Origin: Psychrobacter pygoscelis
GTDB taxonomy: Bacteria; Pseudomonadota; Gammaproteobacteria; Pseudomonadales; Moraxellaceae
NCBI RefSeq assembly: GCF_004335015.1
Contig: NZ_RQRU01000003.1
Coordinates: forward strand, 124,001-188,000
Length of the DNA stretch: 64,000 bases
Reading direction: 5' to 3'
Shown: positions 17,499-26,746 of the stretch, in pieces
Numbering within the stretch: the first letter of the stretch is position 1
Layout: the number at the start of each line of letters is the position of its first letter
Notes under the pieces: generated by a model
What the model was told of the DNA's origin: nothing
Databases searched by the model: none
What the model saw: only the letters and a program-made list of their open reading frames with translations
Position numbers and translations under genes: made by a program

Positions 17499-18506
17499 AT
17501 GAGTTTTAAGCCGCTTGGGCAACTGGCGTCCCAGCTAAAAAATACCCCTATTTTATTTATTGGTGGTAAGGGCGGCGTAGGGAAGACCACTACGGCTGCT
17601 ACATTAGCAGTTAGGTTTGCGTCGCAAGGTCAGGGGACGCTACTTATCTCTACAGATCCTGCTCACAGTCTGGGCGATATCTTTTCCGCCAAGCTCGGAC
17701 ATAGTAAAACGGCATTACATAAGTATCTGGACGTCATCGAGCTGAATCCCGATATCATTATCGACCAGCATTTCGCGCAGGTAGAGCGAACCATTAGTGG
17801 CTATACCAATCCGGAGATGATGCCCAAGATTCAGGCACACCTTAAGCTTTCTAAGAGTGCGCCGGGCGCGCAGGAAGCGGCGATGCTAGAATCAATATGT
17901 AAGCACTTGGTCGAGGCGATTGAGGCTGGATATGAGCATGTGATATTTGACACAGCACCAACAGGTCATACATTACGACTGCTGGTATTGCCTGAGATGA
18001 TGGAGGCTTGGACCGATGGGCTGCTCACACAGCAGCGGCGTCAGGCCAAGCTCAAAAGTGCTGCCGATCATTTAGGCAGTGCTACATCTAAAAGCCAATT
18101 GGCCAACCCTTTTGACAAAGCTGGAAAACCTGATCGCTGGCAGCAAGCGGTCGAAGTACTGACAAAACGCAAGCGGCTATTCAGTCAAGCCGGTAGCCTA
18201 CTGCACGATAAGGCTAAAACAGCCGTTGTCTTAGTCATGACTGCCGATACGCTACCGATTGAAGAGACACGGCGAGCTACAGAACAGTTAACCTCAGCGC
18301 AGCTCAGGCCCGCTGCTATTGTGGTAAATCAATTGATTAGACCCAAGCAGAGCGATGACTTTTGGCAGCAAAGAGCGACTCGCCAGCAAAAACTCCTTGG
18401 CGATATAGAGCAGATATTTAAGAGCTATCCGCTCTATGAGATTTATCTTCAGCAGACTGATATCCGCGGTTTTGCTGCATTAGAGGCCATGACTAACCCA
18501 GAGTAG
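17499..18506 (+). CDS. ArsA/Get3-family ATPase
   Basis: A cytoplasmic P-loop ATPase of the ArsA/TRC40 group. The deviant Walker A GKGGVGKT is at residues 23-30, the switch I motif DPAHSLGD at 54-61 and the switch II motif DTAPTGHTLRLL at about 151-162. It is a single ATPase domain (335 residues), not the tandem form of plasmid arsenite pumps. The CxxC zinc motif that dimerises eukaryotic Get3 is absent: I see a single Cys (ICKHL). No arsB, arsC or arsR is nearby, so arsenite export is unlikely. AGGAAG precedes the ATG at good spacing. Pairing with the small CC-tailed protein suggests a shared function. Client or substrate is unknown. Confidence 0.88.
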   Translation: MSFKPLGQLASQLKNTPILFIGGKGGVGKTTTAATLAVRFASQGQGTLLISTDPAHSLGDIFSAKLGHSKTALHKYLDVIELNPDIIIDQHFAQVERTISGYTNPEMMPKIQAHLKLSKSAPGAQEAAMLESICKHLVEAIEAGYEHVIFDTAPTGHTLRLLVLPEMMEAWTDGLLTQQRRQAKLKSAADHLGSATSKSQLANPFDKAGKPDRWQQAVEVLTKRKRLFSQAGSLLHDKAKTAVVLVMTADTLPIEETRRATEQLTSAQLRPAAIVVNQLIRPKQSDDFWQQRATRQQKLLGDIEQIFKSYPLYEIYLQQTDIRGFAALEAMTNPE

Positions 18507-18560
18507 CGTTTAAAGCGTACGTTAAAAGCACGGGTTAGGACGCAAACCATTCCCTAAGCC

Positions 18561-20228
18561 TTATCGATACAATCTTCTAGATAAGCTCCACGCAGCGTCA
18601 GCTCGAAGCTCACTTGCTTGTTGGCTATTGCCACCTGTCAAGCTGCTCCACTGAGGCTTGCCACGAGCTTTTTTAAGCTCACTCGGTAGCTTGTTTGGCT
18701 CCCACGGGGCGTTGGTCTGCTCTTGAAGCTCAGCAATAGGCGAGTCGGCTGTCGCCGCATGACCACGATGGCGTAGGGCCGTGAGCAAGTCCAATGAGCG
18801 AGTAGCTAGCAGCGTCAAAGTCGCGGGATCAATATAGAGTCGTTTAACCCCAGTAATCTTATCCGCAATACTGCTGGTATTAGACAACAGCCCGCCTGCG
18901 ATGCCACCAAGAGCCGCACCAAGCCCTAAGGTAGTACCAAGCGCAGCTGCATCAATGCCCAGACCTAGCAAGGCACCTGCCGCTGCACCCGATGTAGTGC
19001 GGAGGCCATAACTTTTGAGCAGCTCAGGGTCAAAGGGGTCCTGCTGGTATTCTTGTAGCTCAAGTGGAGTGACTACTGCGGCATTGTCATAGAATTTATA
19101 TAGGTTTAACAATTGCGACTGCATCGTGCGTTCTGTCTGGCGCACCGCTTCTTGCATCTCCTTGAGTACCGGCATTGGGTCATCGTCCTCACTAATCTCG
19201 CGTACGAAAGCGGCGACGTTCAGCAAGAAGTCAGCGATGATAATAGTAGCTTCATCATAAAGCTGCGCCCAGTCGTCCTGTCGTCTGTCGATCAGCTGAT
19301 TTAGCACTTCAGGATGGGTCAGCATGGTGGCAAGGTTTTGCCACAAAGTCATCTCATCGTCAAACTCAAAGGCGACCGAATCGAAGCGAGTAGAGATGTG
19401 CAAGTTGCGCCGTGCTAGCATCGTCTGCCATTCGCTGATATTGGCATCTTGGCTGTCAGTAAAGTTAAAGACTGGCATCACCGGAATCGCGGCCCAAGAC
19501 AAGATGCTCAGCTCGTCCTTATATTTGCCCAGTACCGGCTCTCTGGCATCAATGACATAGATAGCCATATCGCTCGCCAGCAGCTGCCGGATGACTTTGG
19601 CTTCTTGTGAATAGTCATCCATCGAGCTGTTGACCAAATCGCCGCCTTGGGCGATATCATTGGCCAAAAACTGCTGTAGTCGCTCGATACCATCTCGGCG
19701 GCTGGCCGTATTGTCCTCAAGCCAATCCATTAGACCTGAGGCATCTTCTAACCCTGGAGTATCGTACAAGGCTACAAGTACCTGTCCAGTCTGGCTGTCG
19801 CTAATCAGCGCTTGCTCTACATGCCGAGTGGTCGCCGCTTCGTTTTTGACCTCACCGAAATACATGTCGCGCAGCAGCGTTCGCAAGATTGAAGTCTTAC
19901 CAGTATTGGTATGACCGACCACTGCGAGCTTGAGAGCCTCACCACTTGCCAGCGTGGTTTTAGGCGCTTCTTTTAAGATAGTAGACATAGATTGGGGCGC
20001 TGCGCTTTGCTCAGTATCTTTGCTTTGTTTGTTTAAATCTGGCTTAGCCGCGGGATCATTATCGTTATGACACTTATTATTAGAATCATTAGGGCCATTC
20101 ATGAAAGCTTTATCAGCAAACAATCCGGGCGGACGACTATCAGCTTGATTGGAAGTAATGTCAGTAGATGAAGGTATAGTGGTAGGAGAGGCAGTCGATG
20201 ATCGCTGATTTGGATTAGAATTAGGCAT
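18561..20228 (-). CDS. Era-like GTPase with DUF3482 domain
   Basis: A P-loop GTPase with G1 GHTNTGKT at about residues 105-112, a TTRH segment as G2 candidate, G3 DTPG (YDTPGLED) and a G4-like NFTD, followed by a long C-terminal DUF3482-type region. That region contains a Gly/Ala-rich hydrophobic stretch (about 415-450) that may insert in a membrane. The first 80-100 residues are low-complexity Ser/Asn/Asp-rich. I chose the ATG at 20228; the frame stays open to a TTG at 20300 and an ATG at 20282, but neither has a good ribosome site. The DUF2868 membrane protein lies upstream on the same strand, a known pairing. Biochemical role is unknown. It converges on the ArsA-like gene. Confidence 0.85.
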   Translation of the reverse strand: MPNSNPNQRSSTASPTTIPSSTDITSNQADSRPPGLFADKAFMNGPNDSNNKCHNDNDPAAKPDLNKQSKDTEQSAAPQSMSTILKEAPKTTLASGEALKLAVVGHTNTGKTSILRTLLRDMYFGEVKNEAATTRHVEQALISDSQTGQVLVALYDTPGLEDASGLMDWLEDNTASRRDGIERLQQFLANDIAQGGDLVNSSMDDYSQEAKVIRQLLASDMAIYVIDAREPVLGKYKDELSILSWAAIPVMPVFNFTDSQDANISEWQTMLARRNLHISTRFDSVAFEFDDEMTLWQNLATMLTHPEVLNQLIDRRQDDWAQLYDEATIIIADFLLNVAAFVREISEDDDPMPVLKEMQEAVRQTERTMQSQLLNLYKFYDNAAVVTPLELQEYQQDPFDPELLKSYGLRTTSGAAAGALLGLGIDAAALGTTLGLGAALGGIAGGLLSNTSSIADKITGVKRLYIDPATLTLLATRSLDLLTALRHRGHAATADSPIAELQEQTNAPWEPNKLPSELKKARGKPQWSSLTGGNSQQASELRADAAWSLSRRLYR

Positions 20229-20638
20229 AATTTTTGATAGCTTCTTTAACTTGATAAATTTGAATAAGCGTCTAACCTGCATTAGGCTAAGATTAAGCAA
20301 GTAAAAATCACCACAGTGCGTCAGGCGCTTTAAATAGCTCCCAAAGCGCTGCTAAAGGCTTTTACTTTATTCCAATAATAGACTGATTAAGGGTCTCCCT
20401 TAAGCGATCAAGGTAAGCGGCATAACGGCCCATGTTAACCTTCAACTGAACCCTTAGGACAATACCTTAGTATAGCAAAACAGGGTAAATGACATTTAAA
20501 AATTACTTTAGCATACGTTTCACTATTTAAGTCGATATTTTAATGGCTATGTATGTCCTCTTTCTAGAAGTTAACGCTCCATAACCCCGTTGTTTTGGCT
20601 ATTACCGTAAGGCTAGAATGACCTTTTAGGAGCCACAT
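20229..20638. other. gap between DUF2868 and GTPase genes
   Basis: About 400 bases with no recognisable gene or terminator. A separate promoter for the GTPase could lie here. In-frame codons 20229-20300 could extend the GTPase. Confidence 0.4.
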
Positions 20639-21985
20639 TCAACTTATCGAATCTGCCACAAGACCAATCTGCCTCTCAGCAAGAGCGGTCTGCCATTGAT
20701 CATAGCGCGCAGACTTTGCGGCTTGATTCATAGTCACATTATTATCCTTTAACAGCTGAACAATAAGGCCTTGTTTAGCATGACTGGCGATTTTATCAAG
20801 CTTTCGCATCGTACCACGGTCCGGAAGTGCTTGAGCATGAATACCGATAAGAACTTGCACGTCATTGTCTTCTAGATAGCTTAGCAATCGCTCCATGTCA
20901 TCACGGTCATCGAGGATGCCAAAGTCATGAATCTGATGGCCGACACTGAACTGATACCAGTGTTCATCTTCATAAGGATATTCAAGTAGAGCGACGAGCT
21001 TTTGACCGTGGGCTACCTGTGCTACGGGAGCAACAGGCACGATTTTTTCCTCAAAATCATCCGCATCGACGACCTTGCGCTGCCAAAAGTTAAGGATTTT
21101 TTGATAATAAGGCAGCTTGATATCTAGGCGCATTTTTTTGCGGCGAAACATAAGTGCGCAAAAGGCCCAAGCAATGGCTCTAGGCACGATGCCGTACATC
21201 AGCAAGCTACCAATCAACAAGCTGGCCCATTGCCGAGCAATAGTCAGCGGCATTGTCCCCTGAACCAATCGACTTTGAACCACCGCATCACTATCAGGCA
21301 CACTAAACCCGACCATATTGGGTAGCCAACCTAGCCAATGGGTTAGTGTCATCAATGTAGAGTCTGATAGGAGCGTCGACTCCCAGCTAAAGCTGTACTG
21401 GCGCACAATGAGCAAAAAGATAATGGCAAACAGCATGCCGGTTAAAGTGGCTAACCACAACTGATGGCTGAATTTGCTGAGATACCAACGCATACCAGTG
21501 TGCTGTAGCTGACGCTCATACAAGCTCGCAGCGGCCATAGTAACGTCGTCCTTGCCACGCACTAGCGCTCGCGGGCTAATAAAGCTGGTAACAATACTAG
21601 GCGACTGATCACCTTGATTGACCAAGGTCAGGAGCAGCCAGCCCACTAGCATGACTGTATGAAAGCCCAGCAAACAAACGAGCACATAAAAGAAATTGAC
21701 CACATTGGCTTGCAAGAGGGTAAATAGGCCCAAGAAGCCAGAAATACACCAGACGATACTCATGACCAAGATGATACCCTTGATACGGCCATCTATCTTG
21801 CCTAGCGTACTAGCCAGCTGAGCATTTGCATCAATGCGCTCAGCGCGGCGATGCAACTTTTGAATGGGGTTGCCACTCTCATCTTGTAGCTTTTCGGTGA
21901 TGAGTAGAGGGTCGGCGGCAAAGACATGGTTTTGTGTCTCAAGCTCACGAACCAGCTCGGTTAATTGGTCTTGTTTGGATAGCAT
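20639..21985 (-). CDS. DUF2868 membrane protein
   Basis: An inner-membrane protein with about four to five helices in its middle: ILVMSIVWCISGFLGLFTLL and the adjoining FFYVLVCLLGFHTVMLVGWL near residues 75-125, one near 180-200 and one near 255-285. A cytoplasmic C-terminal domain follows from about residue 300. It belongs to the DUF2868 family, normally encoded beside a DUF3482 GTPase, as here. The ATG at 21985 is preferred over the in-frame TTG four codons upstream. A likely model, by inference only, is a membrane anchor or effector for the GTPase. Confidence 0.85.
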   Translation of the reverse strand: MLSKQDQLTELVRELETQNHVFAADPLLITEKLQDESGNPIQKLHRRAERIDANAQLASTLGKIDGRIKGIILVMSIVWCISGFLGLFTLLQANVVNFFYVLVCLLGFHTVMLVGWLLLTLVNQGDQSPSIVTSFISPRALVRGKDDVTMAAASLYERQLQHTGMRWYLSKFSHQLWLATLTGMLFAIIFLLIVRQYSFSWESTLLSDSTLMTLTHWLGWLPNMVGFSVPDSDAVVQSRLVQGTMPLTIARQWASLLIGSLLMYGIVPRAIAWAFCALMFRRKKMRLDIKLPYYQKILNFWQRKVVDADDFEEKIVPVAPVAQVAHGQKLVALLEYPYEDEHWYQFSVGHQIHDFGILDDRDDMERLLSYLEDNDVQVLIGIHAQALPDRGTMRKLDKIASHAKQGLIVQLLKDNNVTMNQAAKSARYDQWQTALAERQIGLVADSIS

Positions 21986-22386
21986 GTAAACGTCCAATAA
22001 CAGCGTGCGTCAGTAATCGATAATTTATATTGCCAACTGGCACTTAAAATAAAGGCTTATTGTAGCGCATTTGGAAAGGTTATAATTTTGCCATTAAATT
22101 AGGTAGCTCAGAAATAATTTTACTGCAAAAATTTATGATAAAAGTATCTATATCCGCACAAATTGCGATTTACATTTATTTTTACAGTTCGCATGCTATG
22201 CCACAGCCTATCCAATACCTAACTATTTAATACCAAAAGCCTATACTGCCAAATACCAGCGACTTTGTGTCAAACCTAAAATGGGTTGACTATATGAGCG
22301 AATGAACAATGAACATGGCACAACTAAATAAGAGCAGCTTGATAGGTGCTCATAAAATTCATCCCAATCCGCTAATGAGGACCTCT
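21986..22386. other. divergent promoter region
   Basis: About 400 bases, AT-rich, between the minus-strand DUF2868 gene and the plus-strand SDR gene. No small gene or clear hairpin seen. Codons 22309-22386 are in frame with the SDR gene but probably untranslated. Confidence 0.4.
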
Positions 22387-23151
22387 ATGCCCATGCAGAA
22401 CTATCTAATTATTGGCGGAACGGGTGGTATCGGTCAAGCCATAGTCGAGCAAATTATAAAAAATTCGCTACATAAGCCTATGCATATTTATGCCACCTAT
22501 CATCAGCGACAGCCAAATTTGCAGGCGGATAATCTATCTTGGATTCAGATGAATGTCAGTAGTGAGGCCAGTATCCAAGCGGCTATTGCTGAGGTTCAAA
22601 GCCAAACCGACCATATCGATTGGGTCATTAATGCGGTAGGGATGCTGCACTCTGAGTCAAATGCTCCAGAGAAGGGTATTCGTCAGTTAGAACCAGACTA
22701 TTTTATGCAGAATATGGCAATTAATGCCTTGCCAAGCCTGCTGATTGCCAAGCACATAAAGCCTTTATTAAAGGCGGCTGAGAATTGCTTAGGCTTGTCA
22801 GCAAAAGACGCGCCTGTGATCTTTGCCACCATCTCGGCTCGAGTGGGCAGCATCAGTGACAATCAGCTCGGTGGTTGGTACAGCTACCGAATGAGCAAGG
22901 CTGCCCTCAATATGGGCATGAAGACCTTGGCTATAGAATGGTCGCGAACGTTAAAGCACGTCTGCGTGGTGGTGATGCAGCCCGGTACTGTCGATACTGA
23001 GCTGTCTAAACCCTTTCAGGGAAATGTGCCAGAAGGTAAATTATTCACTGTAGAGTACAGCGCGCAGAAGTTACTTGAGGTCTTATCGTCTATGACAGCT
23101 GAGCAATCTGGAAGTTTTGTGGACTGGTCAGGAGCAACCATTCCTTGGTAG
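22387..23151 (+). CDS. short-chain dehydrogenase/reductase
   Basis: A cytoplasmic NAD(P)-dependent oxidoreductase of the SDR superfamily. The nucleotide-binding motif GGTGGIGQ is at residues 11-18 and NAVG follows strand 4 (VINAVGML). The catalytic Ser is in ISARVGS and the catalytic Tyr-Lys in YRMSK. PGTVDTELSKPF follows, giving it the look of CsgA/C-factor-like SDRs. Start at 22387 is chosen because GAGG is 5 bases upstream and the Rossmann strand begins right after; the frame extends 26 codons further upstream. Substrate unknown. It converges on prpD. Confidence 0.85.
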   Translation: MPMQNYLIIGGTGGIGQAIVEQIIKNSLHKPMHIYATYHQRQPNLQADNLSWIQMNVSSEASIQAAIAEVQSQTDHIDWVINAVGMLHSESNAPEKGIRQLEPDYFMQNMAINALPSLLIAKHIKPLLKAAENCLGLSAKDAPVIFATISARVGSISDNQLGGWYSYRMSKAALNMGMKTLAIEWSRTLKHVCVVVMQPGTVDTELSKPFQGNVPEGKLFTVEYSAQKLLEVLSSMTAEQSGSFVDWSGATIPW

Positions 23152-23171
23152 GACAGAGCAGGCTCATCAAT

Positions 23172-23199
23172 CCCAACCCTTCCTTTGGTAAGGGCTGGG
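23172..23199. terminator. hairpin between convergent SDR and prpD genes
   Basis: A 10-bp arm pair (CCCAACCCTT / AAGGGCTGGG, one mismatch) with an 8-base loop. No T-run follows on either strand, so termination activity is uncertain. Confidence 0.35.
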
Positions 23200-23276
23200 G
23201 TAATAAAAGAGAGCAGGGGTGGATTTAAATATAAGGGAAAGGTCGGAATAGCATTCGACCATCGTTCGAGCAAGTG

Positions 23277-24761
23277 TTAATTCACCACAAACAGGTCCAT
23301 AAACTCATTGACCGGCGTTTGCTCTAGTTTCTCTTGGTCACTACAAAGCTCTATAATCTCATCACAGCGACTTTCGATAAAGCGCGTCATAAGGTTGGCG
23401 TGAAACTTCGCTTCAAGGACGGGAATGCCTTCGTCACGGCGGCGTTTGTGACCAATAGGGTACTCGACTGCGACTTTATCCGTACTACTGCCATCCTTAA
23501 AGAATATTTGAATGGCATTGGCAATCGAGCGCTTTTCTGGGTCGTGATAGTCTTTTGAGTAACGCTCGTCTTCTTCCACCACCATCTTACTGCGCAGCTC
23601 ATCAATCGATAAATGCTGAGCATGGTACTCGTCAGCATAGTTCTCTGCAACCAAATCGCCAGTTAGTAGCGGCACGGCAACCATATACTGTAAGCAGTGG
23701 TCACGGTCAGCAGGGTTGGCCAGCGCGCCTTCTTTAGAGATAATGCGAATCGCTGACTCATGCGTGGTAAGGACGATTTTTTCTATATCATCAATGCGAT
23801 CTTTAACTTGCGGATGCAAAATTACCGCTGCCTCACAAGCCGTCTGAGCATGGAACTCAGCGGGGAAGCTAATCTTGAATAAGATATTCTCCATCACATA
23901 GCTGCCAAAGTCGCGCTGGAACTTAAATTTACGCTCGCCCTCAGGCTTGGTCGCTAGATCCTTGTTGGTATGGCTAAACAGCACGTCATAAAAGCCCCAC
24001 TGCGGCGCGGATAATACACCAGGAATACCCATCTCACCACGGCGAGTAATATCGACTAAGCGCACCGCTCGACTGGTAGCGTCGCCTGCTGCCCATGACT
24101 TACGGCTACCTGCATTGGGTGCATGGCGATAAGTTCTGAGCGCTTGACCATCCACTAAGGCCTGCGAGATAGCAGCCATAATGCGCTCGCGAGGTAGCTC
24201 ATATAGCTTGGCAACCACTGCGGTAGACGCTAGTTTTACGAGTAATACATGATCGAGACCGACACGGTTAAAGGAGTTCTCAAGTGCCAATACACCTTGA
24301 ATTTCGTGCGCCATAATCATGGCCTCTAACACCGCTTTCATGGTTAACGGTTGGCGACCTTGGCTGATGTTCTGCTGACTAATATAATCAGCAACGGCTA
24401 GAATTCCCCCTAGATTGTCAGATGGATGTCCCCACTCAGCAGCCAGCCAGGTGTCGTTATAATCTAGCCAGCGCACCATACAGCCGATATCAAAAGCCGC
24501 CTTGATAGGGTCAAGTCGATGTGACGTACCCGGAACACGTGCGCCATTCGGCGTAATCTGACCTTCGCAATCAGGGCCAAGGTGTTTGGTACATTCTGGG
24601 AAGCGTAGCGCGAGCAATCCGCAGCCGAGGGTATCTATCAGGCAGTGCCTTGCCGTCTCCCAAGCATTCTGACTGTCTATCGAATAATTTAAGACGTAAT
24701 CGGCAATCTTTTGAATCTCGTCGTCGTACTCTGGTCGGACGTTGCTTTCTACATTACTCAT
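23277..24761 (-). CDS. prpD: 2-methylcitrate dehydratase PrpD
   Basis: PrpD dehydrates 2-methylcitrate in propionate catabolism. The MmgE/PrpD family signature is clear: [18 protein letters not shown] near residue 40, then [19 protein letters not shown] and [19 protein letters not shown] near 95-117, and [18 protein letters not shown] near 225. Length of 494 residues is normal. GAAGGAG is 8 bases before the ATG. AcnD plus PrpF can replace PrpD in other organisms, so presence of both here implies redundancy or specialised use. It lies 2 kb away from prpF, with the ElaA-like gene between. Confidence 0.95.
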   Translation of the reverse strand: MSNVESNVRPEYDDEIQKIADYVLNYSIDSQNAWETARHCLIDTLGCGLLALRFPECTKHLGPDCEGQITPNGARVPGTSHRLDPIKAAFDIGCMVRWLDYNDTWLAAEWGHPSDNLGGILAVADYISQQNISQGRQPLTMKAVLEAMIMAHEIQGVLALENSFNRVGLDHVLLVKLASTAVVAKLYELPRERIMAAISQALVDGQALRTYRHAPNAGSRKSWAAGDATSRAVRLVDITRRGEMGIPGVLSAPQWGFYDVLFSHTNKDLATKPEGERKFKFQRDFGSYVMENILFKISFPAEFHAQTACEAAVILHPQVKDRIDDIEKIVLTTHESAIRIISKEGALANPADRDHCLQYMVAVPLLTGDLVAENYADEYHAQHLSIDELRSKMVVEEDERYSKDYHDPEKRSIANAIQIFFKDGSSTDKVAVEYPIGHKRRRDEGIPVLEAKFHANLMTRFIESRCDEIIELCSDQEKLEQTPVNEFMDLFVVN

Positions 24762-25291
24762 AGTTGTGCTCCTTCACTCAGTGGTTTATGTACTTGATAA
24801 TCATTCTTATTTAAAGATAGCACAGACATGAGTAAACAACAATGCACTAGTTAATGTATTGTCGTAGCAAGAGATAGAGGAGGGAAGTTAGCAAATAGCA
24901 GCCATATGATAAGAGGTATAACTGCTAAATAACCTAGGGAATTTAAGGACTAACGAAGCATACCCTGCATATTATCTAATCGCTGAGCTGGGCAATGAAG
25001 TGTGGTTGGGCGCCAGTAAAAAGGTATGATTGCACCATAAGTTAACAGCATTAATGCTATAAGACATGAATACTCACGATACTAAATAGTAAGTTTATTA
25101 TAAAAACGATTCAGCGGTACTGGGCTGAATTTTTGCAGTCTTCGTTGGCGTGCTCGCAGCACACCAGGAAAATTTATACCAGTTCCGCATTATACTACTC
25201 AGACCTAATACAATGGCGCTATCTTATTTAGAAGCACTATAGCTGGTCAGCAAATTAAAATTAGCTCTTTTTAGAAGAGTTCTTTAGACTG
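24762..25291. other. 530-bp intergenic region with small hairpins
   Basis: No gene recognised. A hairpin ATTCAGC / GCTGAAT (25109-25115, 25124-25130) is followed by TTTT on the plus strand. A second, GTGCT / AGCAC, lies at 25150-25162. They may be fragments of a former gene end. Confidence 0.4.
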
Positions 25292-25897
25292 TCAAATGAC
25301 TAAATAAAGGACGCCTGCAAGAAACAGAGCAGCGAGTAGCAACAGCAATCCATACAAGACCTTGGTTACAATAGGCGACTCTGAGCCTTGCGATTTTACC
25401 TTAAGCTTCTTTTTAAGGTTCAAAACCATCGTCACATGCTCAATACCATCTTCAAGATAACCCTCACCATCAGTGATGAATCCTAGCGACTCATAAAATT
25501 TGATGAGATAACTCTGTGCCGAGATGATAATGGGCTTCTTGCCAAACTTCTTACGGCAATATTTAATAGCCTGCGTCATTATTTGTCGCGCCAAACCGTT
25601 GCCACGATGTTCAGGCAATACCAGCACTCTACCAATAGCAGGCATTGCGCTTGCCGCACTCGCTCCTATAGTCCTAGAGGTCAGCGAGTTATATTGGGGC
25701 GGAATAATGCGGCAATAGCCAATGAGCGCCTCGTTCTGGTGTGCGACCAGATGTAGGCAGTCAAAATCCACCTCGTCCATGTCTTGATAGGCGCAGTGTT
25801 GCTCAACCACGAACACCTGCGAGCGCGCTTTTAGAATGTGATATAGGTCTACTGAGGTAAGCTCATCAAAGGTTTTAATAGAAAATTTACAGCTCAT
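25292..25897 (-). CDS. ElaA-like GNAT acetyltransferase with C-terminal membrane anchor
   Basis: The first roughly 150 residues match the ElaA branch of the GNAT acetyltransferase family: LKARSQVFVVEQHCAYQDMD near residue 22, LIGYCRIIPP near 58 and the acetyl-CoA loop RVLVLPEHRGNGLARQIM near 88-105. ElaA proteins are about 150 residues. This one has 201, because a Lys-rich linker (LKKKLKVKS) leads into a single hydrophobic helix (YGLLLLLAALFLAGVLYLVI) ending at the C-terminus, the arrangement of a tail-anchored protein. The catalytic domain would face the cytoplasm. Substrate unknown. It is transcribed in the same direction as prpF and prpD but is widely spaced from both. Confidence 0.82.
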   Translation of the reverse strand: MSCKFSIKTFDELTSVDLYHILKARSQVFVVEQHCAYQDMDEVDFDCLHLVAHQNEALIGYCRIIPPQYNSLTSRTIGASAASAMPAIGRVLVLPEHRGNGLARQIMTQAIKYCRKKFGKKPIIISAQSYLIKFYESLGFITDGEGYLEDGIEHVTMVLNLKKKLKVKSQGSESPIVTKVLYGLLLLLAALFLAGVLYLVI

Positions 25898-26667
25898 AAT
25901 TGGATAGCTTCTGGCAGTTGAATTAAATTAAGTTGACTTGCACAGGATTGTCATTAAATGGTGCTGGAGAGGGTAAAAGACAATAGCAATATTCCCATAA
26001 AAATTAGTGAACCTAACAGTAAGTCGTTCAGTGCAGCAGCCTATTATCTCTTTAACGATAAGCCTTTACAGCAGTTTTGGTAGAATTTTCACGAAAATAT
26101 AGATACAACGGTAAACCGCAAGAGGGACCGACCAATAGGGGAGCTGTCATGGCAATCAAGCGAAATTTAGTTGCGACCAATCATGACCCCATCAAAGTAA
26201 ACAAAATCGAGGCGATAGCGCATAGTATGACATCTGCCCCAGCGAATAAACTGCTACTATTTGCAGTTAAGTTTTGCAAACAAAGATAGCGTTATATCGT
26301 TTTGACACAGCCAACTTATAAACAAACTATAGGGGAGCGTAGCGCCTAGCACAGATAATAAAAGACAAAATTCCGCTTTAGTGACACTCTAATCATCACC
26401 TGAAATTCTTTATTAAACTTTTATCCCAATGGTTTCTATCAAGCACATAAACCGCATGATGCATAATTCGACCATTAACATTTTTAGCTCGAATGACAGC
26501 GCCTTTTAAAATAAAGCCAAACGTAAAATAAAGCCCAAACATTCGGCTACGCGGCGACTAGTTTATCCTAAATGAATCTAAACAGAACTTTAACGCTAAT
26601 ACCGTGGCTGGTAAGTATTTACTGGCTGGCAGAGTGATATTTTTGGATATTAAAGCTTAGCACCTTC
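25898..26667. other. 770-bp intergenic region
   Basis: Apart from the weak 46-codon candidate, I see no gene. It lies between the ElaA-like gene and prpF and may represent decayed sequence. Confidence 0.4.
26149..26289 (+). CDS. possible small protein, weakly supported
   Basis: A 46-codon frame beginning MAIKRNLVATNHD, with GGGGAG 7 bases before the ATG. The frame is open upstream to a TTG at 26077. It is basic with no recognisable domain. It may be chance; the good ribosome site is the only support. Confidence 0.22.
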   Translation: MAIKRNLVATNHDPIKVNKIEAIAHSMTSAPANKLLLFAVKFCKQR

Positions 26668-26700
26668 AAAGAGGCTGGATAAATGTCACCCAGCCTCTTT
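26668..26700. terminator. hairpin after prpF
   Basis: A perfect 11-bp stem (AAAGAGGCTGG / CCAGCCTCTTT) with an 11-base loop, 47 bases beyond the prpF stop. The stem ends in TTT on each strand, but no long T-run follows. It probably ends prpF transcription. Confidence 0.65.
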
Positions 26701-26746
26701 ATCGTAAATTTGACATAGACTCGTTATAATTTAAACAAGTAGCCTA

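Noticed and set aside
17499-18506. Arsenic-resistance operon
   Set aside because: The ATPase is single-domain and no arsB, arsC, arsD or arsR is nearby.
26077-26289. TTG-started 70-codon frame
   Set aside because: The upstream part lacks a ribosome site; only the shorter ATG form is kept, at low confidence.
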